Below are positions 11,201 through 26,200 of a stretch of 64,000 nt of DNA, piece by piece (the stretch's first letter is position 1; the number at the start of each line of letters is the position of its first letter). The DNA is from Coturnix japonica (Eukaryota > Chordata > Aves > Galliformes > Phasianidae): NCBI RefSeq assembly GCF_001577835.2, contig NC_029518.1:33969462-34033461 (forward strand), read 5' to 3'. Below the pieces are notes generated by a model. That model made no database searches and was not told where the DNA came from. It saw only the letters and a list, made by a program, of their open reading frames with translations. Position numbers and translations under genes: made by a program.

Positions 11201-14200
11201 CACAGATGGATCCAAAGCTGGGAGAATTAAAGCTACTTCATATGTGTCATGGAAAAGTTAGTACACCACCATTTCACTGCTCTCTGTATTGTGAACAATA
11301 CTGTGTTTGGTGAACAAACTGACTCCTTTTCCACGGACACAGTACAGTGCCACATTAACCCACAAGGAACATGTCCCTAAATTTAAGGTTATCGCTTCTT
11401 AAGGTAATTGCCCAAGAAACACATTGTCTTTCTTCTGGGTAAATATGAGTTTCTTTTATAAGCACTTAGCATAACAGAGTCATTGACTTGGGTTGCTTTT
11501 ATTCTGTTGAGGACATATTTAAAAAGATAATATGTAAAGAACTAAAAGCTCCCCTGAATGCTGAGCCCTCCAGACCTGCCAGAACATCCCACTAAGCAGC
11601 AGATTTCACTCACTAGATCTTTGGTAGGATTTCGGACACGGAAGAAATACACGACCAAGGAAGTAGGCAAGAGCTCCCAGACGAAAAGGATCACTCCAAA
11701 CACTATGTAACCTGCATCTCCCAGTTGGCATTTCAGATCTGCCTGTTGAAAAGTTGAAAAGAAAGATATTTACAAACAAAAATGGCATTTTCTTAGGAGG
11801 TGCAAGAACCAACCTGTCTTCTTACAAAACCCTATACTTAATTAGCTGAAACTTGACAACTTGGCCAGAAACTCTTTCCAGTAAAGCTGGATTAATCTGG
11901 CTAATGATTAAAGGCATACTTTAAAAAAATAAATAATCAATTTTCTATGTTGTTGAGTACCTGACTTCTCTTTCCTTTTACCCTCTTTCCTCTTCCTTTC
12001 TCATCCTCTGTCTTTCTTTCAGCAAAAATCAAAGTTCACTGGATGTTTGCCAGGCTCTTAGGATGGGAAGAATGTGATAAAATCTATTTACTGAGAAACT
12101 AACTTTCCGGTCCTTTTTTAGATGGGAATAATACATGAAAGAGTAGTTAATGCCCAGGTCTTCAACAGTGTTACTGGCAGTCTTTAGAAATTAAGGTTTG
12201 GAACTTTTCAAATTGGTACAGTTTATCTTGAATAACCACACTGTTACTCTAGCATTAGCTTTGATATTCTCTCTAGATTTCCCCTCAGCTTTTTGCCGTA
12301 TCTGCAGAGGGCGGTCTTGTCTTTTTATGTGTTTTGTGTGGAATCAGAAAGGGAAATGTTTCTGAAGAGTGACCTGAGGCAGTAATGTGGCAGGTCCTAA
12401 AGCATTCCAGTCGGCTCCCTACAAGCAACCATGGGCCCTTCAGGTGGGAAACTGGACTAGATATTTTGGCCATGAATTGCTAGTATTTGCAAAGGACCAT
12501 CAGCAGCCACCAATGCTCCAGGCTCCAACTGCAGGAGGGAAAACGTTGGATTCAGGAGATGAATCACAATGTACTGGTCTTTCATCTAAAATATGTGTCT
12601 TCTAATTGCACAAAGTGGTATTGCCTAGCTGCACTCTTTCCCACACCACAGCAGGTAAGACTAGAGGTCTTTAACATATTGTTCTCTAACAATTCTTAAC
12701 AAGATCCTCTGGGTGGTCTTACCCTGCTGGATTACCTGCTTCTTATTTCTAGTTTTATTTGCTGCTCAACAGAAAATGGCTCCAGGTTTGCTTGGCCCAC
12801 TTGGTGCTACAAGGCACTTGCCTGACTGCCTGGGATCTCTGTTTTTGCTCTGCAAGTGCTTGCTCAGTGGTGGGGAGACATTGTGTATCTGGGATTTTGA
12901 TCCCTCAGAATAGGAAACTACTGGGACCTGTGACTTTCAAAGCAGAGAAAGGTTTCAAATGAGTTTTTCTCATTAGCAAATATTTTCATACTTGCCTGAT
13001 CTGATACGTTGTACCAATCATAATCAAAAGAATTGACTTTCTTGGTTTGGGAAAATGATAAGATGAACAAGTTGTAACAGGCGCGTGAGGTATAAAGTAG
13101 TATAACAGTCACTCCTATGCTTGTCACCTGACACACAGATGAGCCCTGGAAAAGATTTGAACACAGGTCATTAGTCACATGGGAGGTTGACAAGGGTATT
13201 GTTTTGCATGGACTTTGGGGGTTGTTATGGTGCTTCACCTAATGTGACTGACTGATGTTTTCCTTCTTTGATCAGTATATCCTGCACTCTTTTTGTACTG
13301 CACAGTGGTTTCCAGGGAATAGCAGCGGTTCCAACCTGAACCAAGATGAGCTGTGGTTAACTCCTGTCACTGCTGCACAACTACCATTTTCACAGCAATG
13401 AAACCAGCTGCATAGAGCTAGAGAATTCAGCTGCATGCCAGCTACTGAGCATCCTATTTCAGACTCTTGCTACTAGCATGATGCAACCTTGCATCTTTTT
13501 ATAACTGCTTGCTGTGCACCTATTTTCTAAGTACAGAGCAGATCACAACAGTCAGCAGTTAAACACAGTGTGGACAGGAACAGAACATCCTGCCTCACCT
13601 AAAAGTCAACATAGAGGAGACAAAGCAAAGGCACAGCCTATGGGTGAAGTGACCATGGCTAGGCAGTCTGCAAGTGGGACCTTCAGCAGCAGGGCAGGAA
13701 TGAGACTGCAAAGTGTGAAGTCATGACTGTTCCTAGGCCCCAGAAAATGAAAGGGTCAGAGCAAGCGGAAGAACCTCAACCAGTGTGAGGAATAAGGGCA
13801 GCTCCAGACCACTGCTGGCTGGAATCAGGACTGAGGAATCAGCACAGAAGTTGTGGCAGCAGAGGAGTCCAGGAGACATAGCTGTGGGGGTTAAGTGAGT
13901 CTGATTGTGGCAACAGGCCTGCATACAAAATGAGGTTGGCTCTGAAGGAGGAAACTCAAATGCTGTGTAGTTAGCTCTGGAGTAGTGCTTATCATAGCCA
14001 AAGGGGGAATGCTCAGAGTAAATGTGCTTTAGGCTAGCACAGTACAGCCATTTGCTTCACTAGCCCTGCCTTCCCTTTCCTGGCAGAGACCTACATGATG
14101 CAGATGGGCTCTTTTCATCTAGCTCATACAGACAAGCCAAGAGTGAAGCCGTTCCCCCTCACTGGACCTTTTATACCTGGGCAGGTGTCAGCAAGGCATA

Positions 14201-17200
14201 CACTCTTACCCCCACTCAGGTACTCAGGTTGGCAGCCCCAGGTACAGACAGGTAGAACACAGATAGAGATGGGTCAGGATGAGCTGCCAGGTCACCAAAT
14301 CCTGAACCTCTGCCTAACCCTAGCCCTGAAGCCTTGGCTTCAGGAGCTTACCTGGCCCCTCTGTTTCATGCACGTGCTGGTGGCTGTTGTCCTGTGGCTT
14401 TACCAAACAAACACTTCACACCAGGTGTTCTGTGGCCAGAGGCAGTAAAGAGGGCCTTGTCAAAAAAGGCAGCAGGAAACTATAGCTTGCCTGCATTCCT
14501 ACTAAAATAATATTGCTTCAGATAGCAGCCTGATTACTCAGAAGTGTTATGAAAACATCAGTCTCTGTCTGATGACCTGCTCACAGTGCTGCTGCAGACA
14601 CCACTGCCAGACAGGCCCAAGCTGCAGCTGTGGCAGGAGAGAGCTGTAGGGTTGCCATGTGGGAACTGGAACAGACACCCAGCATAGAGCAGTGAGAGCA
14701 GCAAGCAGGAAGTGCCAAAAAGGGGAAATATCCACTCAACATTTCCCTGCTCTCCTTTTGTAGAAGCAGTGGGGTTGCCATGGAAACCCAAGGGAGTGAG
14801 CAGGGAGAAGCTGCTAATGGGCACACACCATGTCCCACTTCAGCAGCATTTAAAAACAGAAGCAAGGAGCAGCACAGGCTCATTGCTGCCCTGTGCCTGT
14901 TTCCCCATAAGGCTGTCATTTTTTAATAGTTAAACATGCTGCAGCTTTAGCAAACTCTAATGCCACCAAATACAACAAAAAAGGGGGGGGCTAAACTTGT
15001 CCTGTTTTCACTGCCAGTCAAACCTAGTCAGGTGACCTGGGGAAAGCAGAGTGCAGCTCAACAAGCTGGAAGGATCATCCCTTCTTCAGCCCCATGCCCA
15101 TAGGAAAGAAGGAAGCCCTATGTAAGTAGCAGGACCAAGTGCATGACATTTCTGGCCCAGCATCAGCGGGTGGGCTCTGCACCTCCCTGGTGCTGCCTGG
15201 GACACAGCTTAGGACCAGGTTCAGCCCCACACCAAATCCTGCAGGTGATGCTGTGTCTCTGCTGGCACTTCCCCATGAGGTCACAGACTGTGCCGTGAGA
15301 TGGGAGATGCAAAGAAAAGGCTGCCGGCCTGATCCCTATCTCCAAGCAACATGGAATGCACATTTCCTCCAATGCTGCTTCTATTGTATCACTGCAAAGA
15401 CTGGACTTTAGCTCTTCAGGTCATTTTTTCAGCACAGCAGTGGCAGATTAAACCAGGATGTTATTTCACTGCTGGCCTTCTGTATCCCTAAGTATGTGCA
15501 GCCAAATCCTACTGGAAGTCCCCAGAGGGACTCCATTTCAGGTCAGCAGAACAGTGCTCTTAAATTCTCATTTCCACATTCAAACTTCCATTAGCTCCGT
15601 GTCCTGTCTTTTCTTCTCTGCAATAATGCTCAAGTTTCTTTGTTTTTCATGAAATAGCTTGAAGTAAAGAGGATCAAGTTTCCTGGAGAAGGAGGAAACA
15701 GAACAAAGTAATCTACCAAAGCCTCATGTAGGTTAACACTGCTTTGTTACAGAGATTTACACTTCTGTGATTTGCAGCAGTAGATAAACTTTTCTCAACA
15801 GTAAATCCATTGCCTGTGCCCTTTGGTCAGCAAATGACAGACTGGAAAGAAGCAAAACAAACTAAGCTGTGTTTTTAAATCTTCTGTTCAGCCGTGAACT
15901 TTTAGTTGTGCAGCATAGGCAGATTTGACTAAACAGGAAAAGTGTTCCTTTCATCTGATTAACCAAATGGAGGGAGCGATTTTCCTATAAGATTTTCAAA
16001 ATGGAAGCTAAAACTTGGAATAATTGTTGTGGTAGCAGTAATATGCAATTGGCTGAACTAATAGTTTGCTTTAAGATGTAACCACATACTGTGAATACAA
16101 AGACCTCTGAAAGCCCTGTTTCATTTTGTATAGATACAAAACACCTTGACTGATTTTATGACAAACACTGCTAGCCTTTATGACACCTGTAGACCCAGCC
16201 CTTCCAGCAAAGCTGTGAAACTAACAGTTCTTGAAAGAATATTTTGTAGACTAATAAGGGAGACCTTTTCCCTCTTCCTCCTGCTTGGATGAATTTACAA
16301 TACATTAAGTCTTTCAAAAAAAACATTCTTATTATTATATTATAATATTATAATTTGACAAACTGAAGGATCTCAAAGTAAAGACCACCTCTATGAAGGA
16401 ATACTGAAACATAGTTGGGTGGCACACATCTTAAAAACAGCTCTGAGGAACTCTGTCCAGGAGTTCTGTAAGCTCTGTCCTAAATACGTACTTTGGGGTC
16501 TCTGGGGTTAGACAAACACCCTTCTATTCCTTAGTATTTATTTATTGAGCAGGATGGACAAGCAAGTGCAAGCTGTGAAGTCTAAGGCTTCTAGTTCTTG
16601 GAGGATCTGAAGAACAACGTGTCTCTGCCTTGCACTACCCATGTCTCTCAGAAGGTACTTTAAAAGGAACTGAAAATGTACCTTACCTTGGATTCCAAGT
16701 AAATGTTGGCTAAAGACATCTTGGAAATCTTATACAGGCAGATGGAGAGTGAAACAGCGCAGAGCACAAACAACGTGTCATTAATTGCCACCCGGACAGA
16801 GACAATGATTTTTCTCTCTGAATTCTGTGTCCTCACCAATACTGCACATGTTAAGTTCACCAAGAGGAAGAGGAGACTTATGAAAAGAGAAGCCAGGTAG
16901 AGGGGCAACCTGGGAGAGTGAGGAGAAAACAGTTTTAGCGACATTGTTCAGCAAGTGTCGGTCACAAGATGGAAGCTGCAACTCTGAGTAGTGGAAGCTG
17001 CACATGTTGGGCTGCCACAGCTGACCAGTGACCTACAGCCAAATCCAAACACTCTGGATTGCTGGAGAGATGAACAGAGCTCAGACCTCTTGCTACAGTC
17101 ATAGGAAAAGCAGTAAGTAAATAAACTAATGTCAAGCAATAAAATTTGAAAGAGTGCATCAGAGATACAACAGCACAGTTCTTACAGATCATTTAAAATA

Positions 17201-20200
17201 CACATGTACTTCCTTAAAATATGCACTTCATGCATGGGCACAAACCATCCAACTATTTACTGGCAAGATAAACCTTGCAAAAGGTTGAGTTGTTGATCCT
17301 GGTTTTACTGCCATGAAAAGAGACTGTCAGTGCTTGCAATCAGGTTTCATATTAAATTAGGGAAAGGCCTATGCACAGGAAAAGTCTGATTTACTGGCTC
17401 CCCAGCACTGTTCTCTGCCCCTTTTCTTAAACATTTCTGTCATGGGCAGCCTCTTGAAAAAAACATCAAGAAATACAAATATGCACATTGATTCTGGGTT
17501 GGCATTTTGCCATCTATGCCAGATAAAGGGTTTGTTTGCACAACCACAGGAGCAGAGTTGGAACAGAAATGTGACAGAAGCCCAGGAGCCGGACTGGTTT
17601 GTTTGCCACCCACTCAGAAGTGATACCTGCAAAATAAGCAAGCCATATACCCAAGGAAGGCTGCTTCTCTTTACTCCTACACACAGCTGCAGAGGTTTCC
17701 ACAAACAAACAAACAAACAAATATAAAGAAACATATTTACATTTCAAGTGTTTGCTTATTTCATTATCTTTGTTGTCTGAGGCAATTTCTGATAGGATTT
17801 ATAATCTACAGCCACAGAGCAAGTGGTTTTGGCCCTAGACCTTTATGCCTGATGTGAATTTTGAATTTGATTGTCTCTGGGGAATCAAATTGGGATTGTT
17901 TAAAAATACTTTTACCTCACAGTGATAAATGTCTTGCATGTGTTCACATCCTTTCGGGACATTATCAACCCAGCTACACAACAGAAGAGTAGTTGTCTTC
18001 TTTTCAGAGGGCAGGAAAGGAAGAGGTACACCTCTGAGAACATTCAGATGCATAATGAGAACTGAAAGCCTCAAAGTGCCCGACTGTGTCAAAAATCAGT
18101 GCCCTTCTTTCCAGCTATATCTGGCAGCAAACAAGACTGCTGTCTTTTCCTTGCTGGTCATGGAAATTCTCTCTCAAGGGGAAGATTGTGCTCATTCTTA
18201 TTCTTCCAGGGCAGGGCTCTGTCCTTACAATGAGCGGCTAGAGGCAGCTCCTTTAAACCTCCCAACCTAATGCTAGAAGCACTGCAGTCCTGGAGCTCTT
18301 CTCTTTCACAGCTTACTGTGGGGGATGCAGTTCCACTTGTAGTGTGAATATTTTATTTATCTTTACAGTTTTGGGCCGAGGGAACGGCATGGAGCTGTGC
18401 CAGGGGAGGAGCAGTGGGGGTTGGGGCAGGGTCTGCACCACAGGGCGGTGGGCACAGCCCTGAGTGCTGGAGTTGAGGGAGTGTTTGAATATCACTCTCA
18501 GACAGAGGGTTTGGATTCAGGGTAGTGATGTGTGGACACAATGATGCCTGTGGATCCCTCCCAGCTGAGGACATGCTGAAGAAGTCTTTATGTGGTGGTC
18601 ATTCATCTTCCTTTCCTTCCCCTCCCAAAGCCTATTTAACAGCCTCACAAGCATCTGCGTTGTTCACATGCACCCTCACTGTAGAATAAGTAAGTAAAAT
18701 GCTGAGTATTTTACACAGTGTCTACTTGCAGGACAATAAGTATGCACTCTTTTTGCTCAGCTTAGTAAGAAGAAACTTCTGCTCCAGTGCAGCCTGCTTG
18801 CTGTTGATGCTGTCTCATGACCAGCCAGGCTCCTCCTTGACAGAGTTTAGCCAAAAAAATAAAAACAAAAAGCACTGTTGAGCTCTCCTGCCCACACACT
18901 CCTATACATGCCAGTGTGAGCTGAACAACTGATGGGCCATGACAGCTCTTCACATAACGAGCTTCCAACCCCCTTATTAACATGATGAGGCTGGGGAGAT
19001 GGCTGCCTACTTTGACAAAAAAGCATTGTTGCTGGAGTCCTAAATAAGCACTGACAGGGATGTAGACTGTGTCACTCATGGCAGTTTTAGGGTCTCTGCA
19101 GTTGCAGTAAGCATTGCAGCCTCACTTAAAAGCAGAATGCATCCTTATGTCTCAGCTACAGGGTCACCTACACACCATGAATAAACATTTTTGTTTGTTT
19201 GTTTCAGAAACACAGTCCCATAGAAAGAGCTATGTGTAACCTGGTTTGGTAGAGAAGGCACATACCAGGGCTTTTCTTTTTTTCTGTCAGGCTTGGATGC
19301 ATCCCTTTAGTTAGTTTTTCTTTGAGCTTAATACCGAACACAGTGAATTTTGCCCTCATTAATGAGAAAATGTGTGAAACTACAACACTTTGTGTGTGGT
19401 TCCTCAGAAAGCATACAACATCTGAGGCTTGTGTGCAACAAGGCATAAGCACAGTAAGCCTCAACTGAACCCAGTGACTGTAAGAAATCCCTAAGCCCAG
19501 GGAGATGTGTAGGAGGACTGTTATATATGAAGCTGGGCTGGTACAGACTTGGCCATGAGCTCTTTTTGCCACAATGACTAATATTGTAAAGGCTATGCTG
19601 AGAAAAGTTTTCTTAAGATTCTGGTCTTCTGATAGGACTTCTTCCTTATCTGAAATGACTCTGATTTATGAGACCTATGGAGTACACAGACCACAGTCCT
19701 ACCTCTCTGCTGTTCTGTTTATGTTACCATGTTCCTGCCATGAAGCAGAAATGACACCAGGTAATACAGCCTCACACCTGCTTAAAAACAATAAGCAAAC
19801 AAAAACAAGAAACAAAAATCCAAACCCTGAACATTTAGAAGAGTCAAATACTTTACGTGTAGGCCCCAACCCCTCTAGGAAGGCCCAAGTCATCCATTTT
19901 TCATTAGCCTCTTACAATTAATACATAGGACCACTGCTGTAGGTGTGCATATATTTACATCACTTGAACTGCCCTGAAATGAGGTCAGCTACATTTATTA
20001 GGCTCTTCCAATCAGGCTAACCACATTCACATTAATAGTTTCAGAAATTAAAACAAATCCCTTTACCAACAGAGCAGAATGTGAAAGATAAGGCTGGACG
20101 AGATCCAGCAGCGATCAGAGTTAGAAAAGCAGTAGGCAAGAGTCAAGATGGACATAGAACTGTCGAGGGCAGGGTACTATGTGCTCACTTAGCAGACATA

Positions 20201-23200
20201 AAATAAACATCACTAGCTCGTGAGCTCTCTTTGCTTGAAGAAAGAATGTTTCAAGCATTTTGAAGAATAAAACCTTGCCACAAACGCCAGTAGTGTACAA
20301 GGTTCAAAGCCTCACCTTTAAAGCCAGCCAGAAACATGTTCATGGACTTTCCCTACATCCTGACCTACCTGCAACTCAGGTGTTGCGCAAAGCTTTCCTC
20401 TTTGTTCCTCTTGGCTACGTGTACCATCAGGGGCAGGCACACTCTCACTTTCACTGAGGGCTGGCTGGGCACCTGGCGAGTGTGTGCAATATTTGTCTGC
20501 CAACCCATACTCCTGGATTTCCTTCCCACAGAAACCAGAGCCCAAAGGGGGATGAATGTATTTGTATGTCATAGTGTTCACCAGTGAGCATCTGGCTCTT
20601 GCCCTTTCTGGTTTGGGATGTGGCCAAAGTATGCACACAGACCAAGTAACTTGAAAGCATTCCTGGGGCCACCAAAACAGCCTCTCAGTTTAGGCACTGC
20701 CACAGTAAAGAATAACTTACTGATCTCTTTCTCAACTATCTGGACATTTAGGCCTTTTGAGGAATTTTCAAGTAGTTCCTGACAATCTCTCCTGCTCAAA
20801 CAAGACTCTAAACAGATACTGCCACCTAAATGCAAAGCCTTCATAATCTCAGCTCTGTGGAATTGAAGTAAGCTCCCCAAAACATCATCGTTTTGATTCC
20901 ATTCTTTCTAGCTCCTTCCCTTCAGAACTCTTTTCTCAGCTCCCCAAAACTTTTAAGCCTTTTATTACTGCTGACCTCACTTCTGGTTTAAGACATACCC
21001 TGTCCCACTTTTTCCTGTTGCTGTGAATATGTCACCCTGCTACCTTTACCAAAGCTCTGGGCCTGGATTCACCTGACATCCACAGTCTTTATGAACCTGT
21101 AGAAAAGTTGGCAGGGTCAGTACTTTCTGCTTGCATTTGAAATATTTCCCTTTGAAATACAGAAAATGGTGCTTGTACTGGGAACACGGACTTTGAAACA
21201 TAATAGGAAGAAGCTGGCCTCAGAACCATTGTCATGAAACATTGGTATTTAAATATGAGTAGCAGAGAAATGAGCATCATGAACTATCAGCGTTCCTCAA
21301 AGTACATGGCAATATTTCTTCACCACAACAAAGTTTTCCACAGTTCTCACCTGTATTTCAGTAGTTCTGGGGAATATTTTGATTTAGCCTTAAATATCAC
21401 CTGCAAAACAGAAAAATACTGCATCAGACATAGGCAATGTGAGTAAAGAAAAATGCTTTGCCCACAGCGATCCTGTCTCACATGTCACATGAAATGTAAT
21501 GATAGATTCACCTGTATGTCTTGTCCATGGTAGGCAAGATATAAACGAAGTATTAAGACCACTCAGCAAGAGATGATCACATACTGCTATACAAATTGTC
21601 TGCACCGTTGTTTTCACTGATATCAGTATCACATACTGATATAAAGTTTTACATCAGTATTCACAAGACCTTGTGTAATCAAGAGGTAAATAATTATTAG
21701 GTTCTTACACATCTAATGAGTACATGCCTCTCATGCAGACCAGCTCATACTGGCAGGTTGGGTCTGGTGCTGTATGCACATGTAAAGCTTGCTGCAGCAC
21801 CTTGGCCTGCAATTGGCAATGTCAGTTTGCATCCATGTTGCTTCCCAAAAGGATGCCAGTGAAATTGCTTTACTTTGAGGTTTATTTAGCTTCTACTGGC
21901 TGTATGTTCACAAACAGAACAATATACTTCTACAGAGACAGCACTCAGGCACAATAGCTACCTTGCTGAAAAGAAAAAATACTGGGGCATGTAATGTAAG
22001 CAGGTAGTACTGGTCACAAGTGTTTAACCACTGTCAGGAATTGTACAGAAATACATTAGCATATTTTGCATTTTGTTTATTGAAGATAATCCAGGGAAGT
22101 ATCACTTCTTTTTCATCAGTTAGCATGGTTACTAAGCGCGCTCAGCTTATAAACCTTTCTAAATGCTTTTTTAACTCAGCAGTCACCGCTGAAACACACT
22201 GATTACTGGTATTACAAAATATCATGCTGCATGGCTGTTCCCTACGGTTGTTTCCCAATTGATTTCTTCTCAAGTCATCCCACCTTTATCCACTTCATTT
22301 AGTATCGCATGTCTTTTAGTGAAACTTCCCTAACAGCTACTATGATTATCATGCTCTGCCAAGGAAACAGGAATTAGGTGATCACTGTGTAGGTAATAGG
22401 CACACGTCTGCCTGTCAACATGTTTATCTATCCAAAGGTGAACAAAATGGCGGAGGCTCTGAAGGGCAAGATGTATGAGCAGCAGCTGAGGTCTCTTAGG
22501 TTGTTCAGACCAGACCCAAAACAGTCTGGTCACCAAAATACTCGGAGTCAGAGACATAATCCTTCTACCACCCTCCTGAAAATCAGTGACCCAACAGAAG
22601 TAAGGCATGCTTGAAATGCATCTGATACATGACAGAATCCTGCAGGATGACCCCACACATTATCTGATTTGAGAGAGACTGCCCAGCCAAGTACCATTAG
22701 AAATGACCCCATCATGGAAACAGCCTCAGACACAGCTCAAAGTCAAGCATGAGACACAGAACAGCAGAAAATCAGGCTTCATTTGTTCCAGCACTCCTGG
22801 AACAACGTGTCATTTAGCTGCTATTCACCAGAAGCAGCTGCCTTGACTTGAAAATTACTTTTATGACACATCGGTCTGCTTAGTACTAGCAGAACCAGCA
22901 GAGAGCACTGAGCCTCTCAGCAGCCCTTAGAAAAGTAACAGCTGAAAATAAAAGGGAAACATCGAGCAGGGAAAACTCTTAAAATATTCTGCAGCCACTG
23001 ACATTATTTCCCAGTAGTTAACATCTCTGGCAATATCCCTTAGAGATGTTTCATGAACAAGACAGTCTGCAGTGAGCAGTGAGTTGTGTGGGGTCCACAA
23101 AGCCTGGGAAATTCACTTGTTCCTCAATGCCATCTCCTGTACTTCCCCTAAAAGTTTGCAACCACCCCCATAATGTCACAGAATGCTGCTTTCACATCAA

Positions 23201-26200
23201 ACAGCCTGAGGCTGCCCCACTCAGCAGAATCCACACAGCTAACTTAGCAAGAACCACACAATGACGTTCCTGCTGCGTGTACAACGCAGGGCCACATCTC
23301 CCAGTGTGGGATTGCTGGATCAGATGTGTGTGTGGGGATGCTGGTTTTGGTGGAGCTACCCCAACAGACAAATGCTTCTGAATTCTGTCAGAGCAAAATG
23401 ACCATTAAGAAAGTACTGCACAGAAAAAGGACACTACGTAGAGGGATGGTGCTTGTGTAAGTCATGGATACTCATGCAAATTGACTGCCAGACAGAGACA
23501 CAGGCAGCTGCGTTCTGCTGCCTTTGCTTATACCAGGGATGCCTTATTTCATGAGTAACCTCATTGGAAGCAATGTGATTAGCAAGGAATAAAGGGCCAT
23601 TCAGTGGGGTTACTCTGAAGTAGTCTGAAGCTGAGCTCAATATACCTCAGATGCGTGGGTGCAGACCTTTAACTCCAAAGAGCCGTGGAAGAAAAGGTTG
23701 CTCAATGGCCCCTCCCTGCAAGAGTGTTGAGAAAGCTTCCAGTCAGTATCTGAGTCATCTGAGCCAGGCTTCCAGCAAACTAGAGCAAAGAAGCTATTCC
23801 TAAGAATAGACCAAACAGCACGCAGAAGGCAGACCTCTTAAAAGAGACCTTTCAGAGAAACAGCAACCAGGAAAGTTCTGCAAAATGTCTCGCTGTTTTT
23901 CTAATGGCAAAGGGTAACTTTTCCTCCTTATTTCTTCCCCATTTCACTTTTTTTTTTCTTTTCTTTTTTTTTTCTTTTTCTGAAGGAGAACTATCCTGTT
24001 TTTGACTTTCTCTTTGCTGAAGGACTGAAAACCTCAAATGAGATTCTCACACTCCCTCCTCTACTCCCCTGAGGTATACGTCTGGCACATAAAAGGGCAG
24101 CAGTACAAAAGCACTCCAAAAAAGACCTAGATACAGCCAGGGAAAATTCCTGTGTTTCAGGAACTGATGTAAACAGCTGACCTCAAAGGCATTTCACCAG
24201 CCCCATCAGAAGGGAGGTGGGGATGGAGGGGGGTGCCTCAGCAGAGAGCAGGGCAGGCAGACAGGGACTGGCTGCCATGACTTATGGGGGTTACAGCTGT
24301 GGTTATCAAAGTTACATCAGGAGCCACCCTGTCCATGACCAATGAAACAGGTGTCAGAGCCAGGTCATGCACTCCTAGAGAAAAAAAAAAAGTAATCTCA
24401 CTGGAGCAGCTTTCAGACTTTGCTCTGATTTAGCTGTACTGATGTGCATCCAGGCACAAACCACCAGGATACCTCTGTGTCGGGCAGCTCAACTCACTTT
24501 TACTGGCTGCTCAGCTCACCAAAAGCCTCAGGTATGTGTTAAGTGCTCTCATACCTGTCCAGCCAGCCCTCTGCAGTGGAATGAGGTTCAGCTTTATTTA
24601 ATAGTCCTCATTTCAAAGAGCTGTATGTGGAACACAGAGTGTACTTTTCCTTCCCAGTCCTTCTCAATATTGTCCCTCTCTTCCGCTATCACATTCCATG
24701 CAAACTAGTCCTTGTGTTCTAAAAACACAACCCAGCCTCATGCAGGCCCAAGGCCTCTCACCATCACCTTTCTTTTCCTGTGTATTTTCCAGTCCCAGGC
24801 CAACTTTCTTTCCTTCATCAATGTTTGTTCTTTCCTGTTAAATGTTCCCTCATTCCTGGATCAGATTCTGCCAAGTACACCAACTTATTCCTCTACTCCC
24901 TGAACTCTGTGTGTGTTGCAAAGCCTACTGATGTGGGCTATGACCACCTGCCATGCTCAGCCTTGTGCAGCTTGGCAAAAAAAAAGGGCTGGGGCTATTG
25001 CAGGCCCAACAGCCATGCTAAGTTTGCGTGCTTAGCCTTCCTGTTAAATTATTTTCCAGAGCAAATGAGGTCATTTCTCATGTCAGATGCTGACAGACAG
25101 CCAGTCTGCCATTTCAGTTTGTCTCCTACAGATCTAAAACAGAGGGCAATGTTCAAAGTCAAATATATATGCTGATGCTTTACCATCTGTAGTTGGACTC
25201 GATTGTAGTTCTATGTACGTCTGAAGCACTCTGTAAACAAACCCTCTCTATTCTTTCACCAGTAGTATTACTGTTAAAATTCTGCCCAGACTAACTGGAG
25301 GATAAGAATCTCTCAATTTCCTTCACAGATAACATGTAACCTGGCTCCATGGAGATAAATGCAGCCTCCCTGAAAGCCTGGTGCTGGTTTCTCCCCACCC
25401 TGCCAGGCACTTCCAGCATGGCCAGCTCCTCTCTGACTGCCTTACTCTGCACAATTTCTCCTCATTTGAAAGTCCCTGATTTTATCAGCCCTGCCTGGGA
25501 GGCAGGGTAAGTCTGGGTGCCAGAGAAAAAAAAAGGGAATATGGTTAGGGAGGAAAAAAGAGAGGTTAATCTGCCCAGAAGCCTTTCTCCACCTATACAG
25601 CCTCACAGTTCTCCAACTCAGCACCACCTTCCTCAGATCCTGGAGGAGTTCCCAAACCAATGGTTAAACCCACAGCTCAACAAGAGGCTCGCCATGCCTG
25701 CCTGCAGTGGAGGACTGGGATTTCCAGCATCCCCAGTGGCTCATGTTCTTTGGCCTCGACCTTGTTGAGCCGGTAGCTGTACATCCTAGCCTGCCTCTTT
25801 ATTCCCTTGCATCCTGATCCCCAGGGAAATATAAAGCCTGGAACAGAACAAAATGAAGCAAGACCTTCTCTGCCCACCTCCACACCAAAAAGGGCAACGT
25901 TTTATTTTGTTTCCCAAAGCCTCCTTAAACTTATGCCCACAGTACTGACCATAAAGCCCAAAGCCCCCCTCTGGGGCTGGGAAGAGTGGAAGATTTGGGA
26001 AAGACATAAATAACAGACCATTTGACTCCTGGGGTCCTCGTTGCCTGCATTCAGCTAAAGCAGAAAACGTTTTTTTTCTGGTATATGGTGTTTGCTTTGT
26101 TGAGCAACCAAAATAAACCCATGAGAGATGCAGATGTATCTATGAGATTTTTGGTTTTAGTAGGTGGAAATGCACACTGCAGCTCTCTGTTGCATGGACC

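Noticed and set aside
14095-14448. 117-codon plus-strand frame inside GPR137B intron 3
   Set aside because: Mixed composition, no recognisable motif, and surrounded by other similar-size frames on both strands; typical of a slightly GC-rich intron.
20260-20640. Overlapping frames on both strands near 20.3-20.6 kb as a possible nested gene
   Set aside because: No start context, domain or splice logic is shared between them, and they sit inside a GPR137B intron with no conserved peptide that I recognise.
22430-22530. Weak resemblance to an internal CR1 segment (TATGAGCAGCAGCTGAGG, then AGGTTGTTCAG)
   Set aside because: Only two short blocks match by eye, without the diagnostic 3' end; not enough to call an element.
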